Positions 1 through 5,042 of a stretch of DNA of 5,042 nt are shown here, one piece after another. The DNA comes from Rickettsiales bacterium. GTDB lineage: Bacteria > Pseudomonadota > Alphaproteobacteria > Rickettsiales > Deianiraeaceae. Numbering within the stretch: the first letter of the stretch is position 1; each line of letters begins with the position of its first letter. The position numbers and the translations under genes were made by a program. The stretch is from the NCBI GenBank assembly GCA_947424985.1, contig CANDYN010000073.1:1-5042 (forward strand), written 5' to 3'. Under the pieces are notes generated by a model. It worked only from the letters and a program-made list of their open reading frames with translations, searched no databases and was not told the origin of the DNA.

Positions 1-812
1 TTAAGCGACTTGAAAAAGAACTTGAAGATCTAAAAAATGAGTTCAAAAAATTACAACAAAACGAAAAGGAAGCGGGGGGACAGAGTAAAGAATCACAAAA
101 CGCAACAAAGAAAGCGAAGAAGCAAGACAACTTTGATGATATAACAGAAGCATCAGAGTTTGAATATGACAAAAAAGATTACACACTTGAAGTAAAAGAA
201 TTACCCGAGGAATTGGATAACAGTGACGTTGAAACTCAAGCAGGAGATTTTAATCACAGGACGATTCAGGATGATTTTGACATAGCAGACCGTGTCTATG
301 GTCGCAAAAAAGAAGATCTCGAGATGAATGAGAATAAGTATCAAAGAGATGATTACGCTATAGGGGAGGAGCGAGAAGATGTTCCGCAAAATGATACACA
401 GAAAATGGCACAACAGCAGGAAAAAACGAAAGAGCAAGATAGCAAAGCCAGAAATGATGCAGAGCAAAAACATGATCAAACAATGTCGTTAGATCCTCAG
501 GGTACGAAACAAGCAAGTAATATAAAAGATGGCGATAAAAAGCCAGAGGCTCAAAGTAATTGGAGGAAGGATATAAAGCTTGATGGCGGAAAGGATACAG
601 ACAAGGATACAGATAAAATAAGAGGTCAAGAACGCGGTAAGCCAACTAATATAAAAGATTTTAGAGACGCCGTTAAAAGTAGTAATAAAAAATTCGACGA
701 AATGTTACGTGGCAACAAAATAGATCTTGGTAAAGGTACCAAGTCAGTAACGGGCGGCGGAACTCCAAATATTCCATCAATGCAGCACATTAGTGAAACG
801 CTAAAGAGGTAA
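1..812 (+). CDS. C-terminal part of a large charged protein of unknown function (5' end outside window)
   Basis: The frame is open from base 3 to the TAA at 810-812, giving 269 visible residues, and no stop precedes it. I therefore treat it as the 3' end of a longer gene, not a gene starting at the internal TTG at 213. The first 24 or so residues carry L/F at heptad spacing (L3, L7, L10, F14, L17), a short coiled coil. The rest is dominated by K, D, E, Q and N, with almost no hydrophobic runs and no cysteine, so it is probably disordered and hydrophilic. Local repetition includes KDTDKDTDK and two NIKD boxes. The last 30 residues are less charged and contain a TGGGTPNIPS stretch. I do not recognise the family. 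Long disordered tails of this kind occur on VirB6-like type IV secretion proteins and on secreted effectors of Rickettsiales, but nothing visible here proves either. The upstream sequence would settle it. Confidence 0.8.
   Translation, partial: KRLEKELEDLKNEFKKLQQNEKEAGGQSKESQNATKKAKKQDNFDDITEASEFEYDKKDYTLEVKELPEELDNSDVETQAGDFNHRTIQDDFDIADRVYGRKKEDLEMNENKYQRDDYAIGEEREDVPQNDTQKMAQQQEKTKEQDSKARNDAEQKHDQTMSLDPQGTKQASNIKDGDKKPEAQSNWRKDIKLDGGKDTDKDTDKIRGQERGKPTNIKDFRDAVKSSNKKFDEMLRGNKIDLGKGTKSVTGGGTPNIPSMQHISETLKR
591..614 (+). repeat. Two tandem 12-base units inside the charged tail
   Basis: AAGGATACAGAC at 591-602 is followed directly by AAGGATACAGAT at 603-614, differing only in the last base. 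The units are in frame and encode KDTD twice. This looks like a recent in-frame duplication in a disordered region that tolerates length change. Confidence 0.8.
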
Positions 813-820
813 TCTACCTC
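806..820. terminator. Possible bidirectional hairpin at the convergent gene ends
   Basis: GAGGTA (806-811) and TACCTC (815-820) form a perfect 6-bp inverted repeat around the 3-base loop ATC. The hairpin contains both stop codons, TAA at 810-812 on plus and TAG at 816-814 on minus. Neither side has a strong T tract: plus continues CCTCTCTTAA, and minus continues with about three T. It may act as a weak two-way transcription stop or only as a 3'-end structure, and chance is possible. Confidence 0.3.
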
Positions 821-2007
821 CCTCTCTTAAACAATAAACTCGCCATAAACAACGTACAGAAAATATGCACTTCCCAAATGCTATAGGCAAAAATATAAAC
901 GGAGAAAATACTCCATGCAAGACAGACTTGAGCCGTGGACATAAATCTATCCTCAGAAATTCCCGAAATTAACCTACGAATAAGTAGGAATAATAGCAAT
1001 ATACCAAAAATGCCAAGCTCAAATAAAATTTGGATTATAAAATTATGCTGATGAAATTCCGGACGCTTGTAAATCGTCAAACCCTGAAGATCGTCACGTA
1101 AAACTCCAGTCTCACGAAGCCAAAACTCACGATATTCTTCTTTTGTATACATAACACAAACATCTTCACTTTTGTAAAATTTCGATGACCTTAAGCCATT
1201 TCCGGTAATCGGATTTTCAACAATCTTTTTCATGGATGCCTCAAGTATGCAAATCCTATGTTTAAAAGTTAGATGCATATTGGGAACTTTTTGAAAAACC
1301 CAAGATGAATCAAGGAAAAACACAGCTGCTATAACTAGCGAAATAATAAAACCGCTTATAAAAAGCAGGAATTTTTTTAGATATTGCCTTGGGAAAAAAT
1401 AGAAGAATAAAAATACAAAAGGCAAAGTCAAAAGCGAAAATTTCGTCGTAGCAGAGTGATTATTAAACGCTATGATGAAAATTGAAAAATACGCAATTAA
1501 TATCATAACAATCTGCTTCCATCTTGCATGAAAAATCGCGTCTTTATTCGCAACCATTGAAACAAAAATCGGAATTAAAGCAAAAATAATCTTCCCACCG
1601 TAATTAGAATTGGTTCCAAATAAACATATCGAAACGCCAAAAATTAACGCAAACAAGAAACCAATATAAAAATGCCTTTTGATATCAGAGCTAGCGGTAA
1701 CATTTCGAAAAATTACAATTGCTATAAAATATAAAGTAACAATCTGGAAAAATGCCTTTAACGAATGTAAAATATCGGGAGAAACAAAAACTGCCAAAGC
1801 CAGAAGTGATAAAAATTCTATCACATTTTTTTTAAGATCAATCGGATATTTTCTTATATCAAAACTTGCCAAGAGCTTTTCTTTTGCGGCCTTGAAATTG
1901 AAAAATAATGATATAAAAATCGCAAAAAAAACAGCCACAAATGGATTGACCTTAAAACCGATTAATGCCGCTGAACTAAAGGATAAAAATTTATAAAGAA
2001 TGCTCAT
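814..2007 (-). CDS. O-antigen ligase / Wzy-family polytopic membrane protein (WaaL-like)
   Basis: A 397-residue inner-membrane protein with about 12 predicted hydrophobic segments. Between roughly residues 233 and 322 lies one large hydrophilic loop, the hallmark topology of the Wzy_C/O-antigen-ligase superfamily. Two family motifs flank the loop's ends. At 260-272 is a K-x3-ENPITGNGL stretch (family form ENPLTGxG). At 319-335 is HQHNFIIQ followed by LFELGIFG (family form PHNxxLqxLxExGxxG). H319 or H321 is the likely catalytic histidine of the periplasmic loop. Members transfer undecaprenyl-linked glycans onto lipid A-core (WaaL) or polymerise O-units (Wzy). Sequence alone does not separate these roles, but the upstream LptC-LptA gene makes an LPS-related job likely. 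The ATG at 2007 comes one base after that gene's stop (TAGCATG) with no Shine-Dalgarno, so translation is probably coupled. Oddity: the usual SR motif in the middle membrane segments reads HSATTK here (184-189). Confidence 0.8.
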   Translation of the reverse strand: MSILYKFLSFSSAALIGFKVNPFVAVFFAIFISLFFNFKAAKEKLLASFDIRKYPIDLKKNVIEFLSLLALAVFVSPDILHSLKAFFQIVTLYFIAIVIFRNVTASSDIKRHFYIGFLFALIFGVSICLFGTNSNYGGKIIFALIPIFVSMVANKDAIFHARWKQIVMILIAYFSIFIIAFNNHSATTKFSLLTLPFVFLFFYFFPRQYLKKFLLFISGFIISLVIAAVFFLDSSWVFQKVPNMHLTFKHRICILEASMKKIVENPITGNGLRSSKFYKSEDVCVMYTKEEYREFWLRETGVLRDDLQGLTIYKRPEFHQHNFIIQILFELGIFGILLLFLLIRRLISGISEDRFMSTAQVCLAWSIFSVYIFAYSIWEVHIFCTLFMASLLFKRGR

Positions 2008-2008
2008 G

Positions 2009-3112
2009 CTAATTAAAAATTATTGTGACTTTTGAATTGTCCATTTCACCGTCCAAACCTCTTTTTGAAACTGCATTAGAGCTTGAAACTATCTGAAATT
2101 TTTGCGTATTTAAATTGTAAACTGCGCGAGATGCAAAGATTGTTTTTCCAACCTGATCAACCTTAACATTTTTTGAAAATATAACATCTCCGGTCTCAGA
2201 ATTATACTCCGAAATATCCGACCAAATCTTAACCTTTTGAACCGAATCAAATAAATAAACATGCCCACGCATATCAATCTTTTCAACGTCCGATGAAAAC
2301 ATTTTATGCTCCTGCTTTGTTTGTTTTTGTTTATGTGAATTATCGTTAAAAAAAATATCCACTAAGTCGCAAGTTATAAAATATGTTAAATGTTCGATTT
2401 TAACATGTTTTTTTAAGGTAAATAGTTTTTTTTCTATGTCAATAACTGCGCTCTCTCCAAAACCCTTTGTATCCTCATTATTGCTTGAATTTTTTGCATA
2501 TAAATGCACAGGACCTGCAATATCAATTTGACCTTTATGTTCACCATAAACCGCCAAGCTTCCTTTAATATTATATAAATAATCGTCTTTTGTTCCGTTA
2601 ATTATCGGCTCTTTTCCGCTCATGGTTCCAAGAGCCATATCAACCACAATCTGTGAAAAATTTGCCTTATTTCCCTCCGTATCAAAAATAACAGGATTCG
2701 GATATAAATTCAACCCCTTTCCTTGCTTTAAAGAGCCATGAAGAGAGGTTACAAAAAACTTACGTCCATCTTTTTTTAGAACTAAAGTTGCCGAAATATC
2801 TTTTAAATTTGAAGCACCGCTTTCCTCACTCGGCACAACACTTCCGGCTTTAATGCTGACATCTATATCCTTATTAAATAAAATCATAGAAGCGTCAATT
2901 GCGTTTAAAGTATCGGAAATATGGACATTTTTTATCTTCATACCATAGTCTCGTGAATTTAAAATTATTCCTAAAATTCTGCTTTTATAATGCAAAACTA
3001 TCGATGCAAAAATAACAAAAGCTGCAATTACTACAACATATTTAATGGTGCTGCGATATTTTTTGTTGGTTTTTTCAAATTTGTGCAGATTGTGCGTTAT
3101 TTTTACGCTCAT
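2009..3112 (-). CDS. LptC-LptA fusion: LPS export periplasmic bridge protein
   Basis: A 367-residue protein with a short basic cytosolic N-terminus, one membrane anchor (about 24-41) and a long beta-rich periplasmic part. Residues 55-205 read like alphaproteobacterial LptC: an anchor, then short alternating beta strands, with MSGKEPIING (164-173) and a glycine-ended strand near 190-200. Residues about 218-367 repeat the pattern and match the OstA/LptA jellyroll: a KKHVKIE strand, IDMRGHVYLFD (279-289), SEYNSETGDVIFSKNVKVDQ (301-320), and FASRAVYNLNTQKFQIV (326-342). Normal LptC and LptA are each about 180-200 residues and separate, so this length fits both in one chain joined by a polar linker (about 207-220). 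In the Lpt machine LptC takes LPS from LptB2FG and passes it to LptA, which carries it towards LptD. No lptB lies next to it here. The start overlaps the preceding peptidase gene by 38 bases and has no visible ribosome site. The domain assignment is from pattern recognition. A single long LptC-like protein is the alternative. Confidence 0.78.
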   Translation of the reverse strand: MSVKITHNLHKFEKTNKKYRSTIKYVVVIAAFVIFASIVLHYKSRILGIILNSRDYGMKIKNVHISDTLNAIDASMILFNKDIDVSIKAGSVVPSEESGASNLKDISATLVLKKDGRKFFVTSLHGSLKQGKGLNLYPNPVIFDTEGNKANFSQIVVDMALGTMSGKEPIINGTKDDYLYNIKGSLAVYGEHKGQIDIAGPVHLYAKNSSNNEDTKGFGESAVIDIEKKLFTLKKHVKIEHLTYFITCDLVDIFFNDNSHKQKQTKQEHKMFSSDVEKIDMRGHVYLFDSVQKVKIWSDISEYNSETGDVIFSKNVKVDQVGKTIFASRAVYNLNTQKFQIVSSSNAVSKRGLDGEMDNSKVTIIFN

Positions 3113-3587
3113 AAAATATCTTTTTTATATTCCTATTGAGTGTGAAAATATTTATCAAGTCTTTTTTTAAATTATAACCCAAAATCTCTTTTGTAACTTT
3201 TCTTACGTCAGAATTTGCGTGAATTATATACACAATATCAAAAATAACCTCCGCAATTGCAAAATGAACTTTATTTCCATTTACCAAGAAAACCAAAATA
3301 TCGCCCGAGCTAATTTCAAATGAAATATCTAAAGCTCCGGAGTTTAACATTAAAAATTCGGTCAAAATTTTATACAAAATTTTCTTTGTAATATTTTTAT
3401 AAAATTCGGCCAATATAAATTTTTCAAAGCCAACAATGCCAAAATTTCTGAAAACTATTGCAATCAAACCTATACAATCTATTTTTCCACGTAATTTGTA
3501 ATTTTTATTTGATATAATTCTTAAGGTTTCACAGGTACGATACTCAAAACCGATAAATTTATTTGCGATCATTAAAACTTCTTGCAT
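3075..3587 (-). CDS. NlpC/P60 family cysteine peptidase (alphaproteobacterial phage/GTA-type)
   Basis: A small hydrolase of 170 residues from ATG 3587. All three parts of the NlpC/P60 active site are visible: the cysteine in DCIGL (37-41, Cys38), the histidine in HFAIA (His108) after GDILVF (95-100), and the third polar residue in YIIHA (His123). The DC-GL, GD-L-F, H-AI and IIHA pattern resembles the compact phage/gene-transfer-agent cell-wall peptidases of alphaproteobacteria, which cut peptide stems of peptidoglycan. The opening MQEVLMIANKFIGFEYR matches the family's first helix, so I chose ATG 3587; ATG 3572 is also possible. The frame is open further, to a TTG at 3641, but that extension is AT-rich and resembles nothing in the family. 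There is no signal peptide, so export would need another route or a cytosolic/holin-assisted role. The 3' end overlaps the LptC-LptA start by 38 bases. No phage genes are nearby, so it is likely a domesticated housekeeping copy. The extra tail after about residue 140 is basic and polar. Confidence 0.72.
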   Translation of the reverse strand: MQEVLMIANKFIGFEYRTCETLRIISNKNYKLRGKIDCIGLIAIVFRNFGIVGFEKFILAEFYKNITKKILYKILTEFLMLNSGALDISFEISSGDILVFLVNGNKVHFAIAEVIFDIVYIIHANSDVRKVTKEILGYNLKKDLINIFTLNRNIKKIFYERKNNAQSAQI

Positions 3588-3653
3588 AAAATATAAAATT
3601 CTACGCAAAGAGAACTCACTCAAAATTAAAACCGGAAGCAAAATATTGATACG

Positions 3654-4028
3654 TTATTTTTTATGATATCTATTAAAATCAATCTTCCTTTCCTCAAAAT
3701 CAAGACAAAAATCTTGCTTTTGAACGCATTCTATTTTGCCGTCTTTTAACACATGAATTACACTTTCTCCATTTGGAATAATAACATTATCACCTATGCC
3801 GATATATAGCTGTACAGCATATTGTCCGTAATATTCATGCACAAGTACATGATGAATATTTTTGCAAGTCGCTTGATCAGAGTCACACAAAATATACAGA
3901 TGCGCAACTTTGTTTTCCTTAAAAAATTCATCCTTTGTTAAAGATTTTTTATATAAATAAAGCGAAATTGCTGAGTATAAAACAATAACAGATCCGATAA
4001 TTCCGAGTAATATATGTGACTTTTTCAT
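3654..4028 (-). CDS. Small membrane-anchored protein with two CX6C motifs, unknown function
   Basis: A 124-residue protein beginning MKKSH, then one hydrophobic segment at about residues 6-26 and a polar remainder. The charge pattern predicts an inner-membrane anchor with a periplasmic domain of about 95 residues; there is no lipobox cysteine. The four cysteines fall in two equally spaced pairs, C48/C55 and C101/C108, each CX6C, which would suit two disulfide loops in the periplasm. Between them is an alternating strand pattern (VQLYIGIG, ESVIHVLKDGKIECV) suggesting a small beta domain. I do not recognise a family. It is the first gene of the minus-strand envelope operon, 66 bases ahead of the peptidase ATG, so a role in wall or LPS assembly is a context-based guess only. 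The stop TAA (3656-3654) lies in the same frame as the peptidase gene. The ATG has no Shine-Dalgarno and lies very close to the predicted -10. Confidence 0.65.
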   Translation of the reverse strand: MKKSHILLGIIGSVIVLYSAISLYLYKKSLTKDEFFKENKVAHLYILCDSDQATCKNIHHVLVHEYYGQYAVQLYIGIGDNVIIPNGESVIHVLKDGKIECVQKQDFCLDFEERKIDFNRYHKK

Positions 4029-4046
4029 AAAAAACTTGATTATAAT
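4016..4046 (+). promoter_or_regulatory. Candidate promoter of the dikinase regulator gene
   Basis: A perfect TATAAT lies at 4041-4046, with GTGACT (4 of 6 matches to TTGACA) at 4016-4021. The 19-base spacer is longer than ideal. A start near 4053 would give a 41-base leader to ATG 4094. A weaker alternative is TTGATT at 4036-4041 with TAAGAT at 4058-4063 (16-base spacer). The TATAAT overlaps the minus-strand -10 because ATTATAAT (4039-4046) is its own reverse complement. Confidence 0.4.
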
Positions 4047-4074
4047 TTTATTCCATATAAGATAGAACTGTGAT
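4039..4074 (-). promoter_or_regulatory. Candidate promoter of the minus-strand envelope operon
   Basis: Read on the minus strand there is a perfect TATAAT at 4044-4039 and a near-consensus TAAAAT at 4050-4045. No good -35 accompanies the first. The second has ATCACA (4 of 6 matches to TTGACA) at 4074-4069 with an 18-base spacer. Start sites near 4038 or 4032 would leave only about 4-10 untranslated bases before ATG 4028, that is, an almost leaderless message. Confidence 0.4.
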
Positions 4075-4093
4075 TTTTACTTGCAAGAAAAAT

Positions 4094-4936
4094 ATGCAAA
4101 ATATTGTAAACATACATTTAATTTCAGATTTTACTTGCGATACCCTGCTTAATATTTCAGGAATTATCAGCTCACAATTTCCAAACGTGAAAATCAACAG
4201 AATATTTTGGCCTTTTGTACGCTACGAAGATCAAGTTGCCGATATAATCAAATCCTTAAAAGAAAAACCCGGAATTATCCTTTTTTCAATCCTTGAAGAT
4301 GCGATTGAAGATGAAATAAGCGAGGCGGTAAAGGATATGCCGGCGTGTAAAATAATTCCTGTGATCGACTATGCCATATCAGAAGTTGCGTCTTTTTTAC
4401 GTGAAAAACCAAATAAAATCAAGCGAAAATCAAATTTCAACGACGAATATATAAGAAAAATAGAGGCGATAAGATATACAATTAACCATGACGATGGAAG
4501 AATGTCCCAAGAATATGGAGACGCAGATATAATATTAATCGGTGTTTCAAGAACATCGAAATCTCCAACAAGTATTTATCTCGCAAATCGTGGTTATAAA
4601 GTTGCAAATATCCCATTTGTTTCGGAAGAGCTAATGCCTGAAGAATTAAAAGAATTTGCCAAGCAAAACAAGCCTGTAATTATAGGTCTAACCGTTGAAC
4701 CGGAAAGGCTTGTTTACTTACGAGATAGTCGAATGAGAACGGACGGAATAGAGGGTTTTCAAATGGCATATAACGATATCTCAAGCGTAATCGAAGAATT
4801 GCGAGATTTCAGGCGTTACTGTGGAAAACTTGGATGCCACACTCTTGATGTAACCTCAAAATCAGTTGAAGAGGCGGTTGTTCATATACTTCGTCATCAC
4901 AACAATATAAAAAGCCTAGATGAAAAGCAATCTTAA
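4094..4936 (+). CDS. Pyruvate,phosphate / pyruvate,water dikinase regulatory protein (Kinase-PPPase, DUF299)
   Basis: A cytosolic bifunctional enzyme family. Members phosphorylate an active-site threonine of pyruvate,phosphate dikinase or PEP synthase using ADP, switching it off, and remove the phosphate by phosphorolysis, switching it on. They thus control pyruvate/PEP interconversion. From ATG 4094 it has 280 residues, close to the family's usual 270-280. Visible landmarks in order: SDFTCDT (11-17, family SDSTGET), HDDG (132-135), the P-loop-like GVSRTSKSPTSIYLA (150-164), KVANIP (169-174), GLTVEPERL with following arginines (198-213), and KSVEEAVVHI near the end (256-265). A GTG at 4070 would add eight residues; the family usually begins a few residues before the SD-T motif, so I prefer the ATG, preceded only by a weak AAGA. 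Oddity: the first motif departs from consensus by losing the glycine and glutamate. No dikinase gene is in the window, so PPDK versus PEP synthase as target cannot be told. It is transcribed divergently from the envelope operon. Confidence 0.93.
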   Translation: MQNIVNIHLISDFTCDTLLNISGIISSQFPNVKINRIFWPFVRYEDQVADIIKSLKEKPGIILFSILEDAIEDEISEAVKDMPACKIIPVIDYAISEVASFLREKPNKIKRKSNFNDEYIRKIEAIRYTINHDDGRMSQEYGDADIILIGVSRTSKSPTSIYLANRGYKVANIPFVSEELMPEELKEFAKQNKPVIIGLTVEPERLVYLRDSRMRTDGIEGFQMAYNDISSVIEELRDFRRYCGKLGCHTLDVTSKSVEEAVVHILRHHNNIKSLDEKQS

Positions 4937-5042
4937 ACCTTTACATAAAACAAGTAAGGCAAAGCCACACATTCCAAGCCCGAATATTTTACTCAAAACC
5001 AATATATACGATAAAATTTTCTTTTTGATCTTATGGAAGATA
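4920..5042 (+). CDS. Possible start of the next gene (truncated by the window edge), unknown
   Basis: From ATG 4920 the frame stays open through all 41 codons to the right edge. It overlaps the end of the regulator gene by 17 bases in another frame. The visible peptide is basic at first (MKSNLKPLHKTSKAKPH) and turns hydrophobic at its end (DKIFFLILWKI), as in the N-terminus of an inner-membrane protein. There is no clear Shine-Dalgarno; the overlap would allow coupling to the upstream gene. A competing minus-strand frame is also open here (4916-5041), so confidence is low. No family is recognisable from so short a piece. Confidence 0.4.
   Translation, partial: MKSNLKPLHKTSKAKPHIPSPNILLKTNIYDKIFFLILWKI

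Noticed and set aside
201..645. Minus-strand ORFs of 92 and 95 residues opposite the charged tail gene
   Set aside because: They lie antisense to a long continuous plus frame that runs in from the window edge. Their hydrophobic, F/L/Y-rich composition is what the complement of K/D/E-rich codons produces.
518..659. 13-base direct repeat TAATATAAAAGAT at 518-530 and 647-659
   Set aside because: Both copies encode the same short N-I-K-D box in a low-complexity tail. Too short and isolated for an attachment site or mobile-element boundary.
726..743. Hairpin CTTGGTA-AAGG-TACCAAG
   Set aside because: A perfect 7-bp stem, but inside the coding frame, 67 bases before the stop and without a T tract. 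No regulatory role is supported.
1679..1996. Plus-strand ORF of 105 residues
   Set aside because: It is antisense to the membrane protein gene, K/A/T-rich as the complement of hydrophobic codons, with no ribosome site or family signal.
3075..3587. Peptidase as evidence of a prophage or gene transfer agent
   Set aside because: The subtype is common in phage and GTA clusters, but no capsid, tail, portal or terminase gene is visible and both neighbours are envelope genes.
3588..3641. TTG 3641 as the start of the peptidase
   Set aside because: The extra 18 residues do not resemble the family. ATG 3587 begins exactly where the family's first helix is expected, though the extension cannot be excluded.
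4938..4959. CCTTTAC / GTAAGG possible terminator after the regulator gene
   Set aside because: The stem needs a bulge, the loop is 9 bases, and no T run follows. A candidate gene also reads through it.

Overview
The window looks like a piece of an AT-rich, Gram-negative, probably alphaproteobacterial chromosome. The gene content is an LPS-export protein, an O-antigen-ligase-like membrane protein, an NlpC/P60 peptidase of the type common in alphaproteobacteria, and a PEP-synthase/PPDK regulatory protein. The low GC (judged by eye, not computed) and tight packing suggest a Rickettsiales- or Holosporales-like lineage. That placement is inference; there is no rRNA or marker gene here to confirm it.

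Layout. (1) Positions 1-812 (+) hold the 3' end of a larger gene that enters from the left. Its visible part is a short coiled coil followed by a long, highly charged, apparently disordered tail. (2) It meets head-on, with one base between the stop codons, a four-gene minus-strand operon running from 4028 down to 814: a small membrane-anchored protein with two CX6C motifs (4028-3654), an NlpC/P60 peptidase (3587-3075), a fused LptC-LptA protein (3112-2009) and a WaaL/Wzy-like polytopic protein (2007-814). The last two junctions are a 38-base overlap and a 1-base gap, so translational coupling is likely. (3) A short divergent region (about 4029-4093) separates this operon from a plus-strand gene for the pyruvate,phosphate/water dikinase regulatory protein (4094-4936). 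It contains a perfectly symmetrical ATTATAAT that gives a consensus -10 on both strands. (4) The right edge (4920-5042) is open on both strands. A plus-strand ORF overlapping the end of the regulator gene is the better candidate for the next gene.

How the genes fit together. The minus-strand operon reads as a cell-envelope unit: a periplasmic bridge for LPS transport, an enzyme that could join a glycan to lipid A-core, a wall hydrolase, and an anchored periplasmic protein of unknown role. The plus-strand regulator belongs to central carbon metabolism (PEP/pyruvate switching). The most interesting single item is the apparent covalent fusion of LptC and LptA, which are normally two separate proteins. 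I see no mobile element, CRISPR array, tRNA or rRNA.
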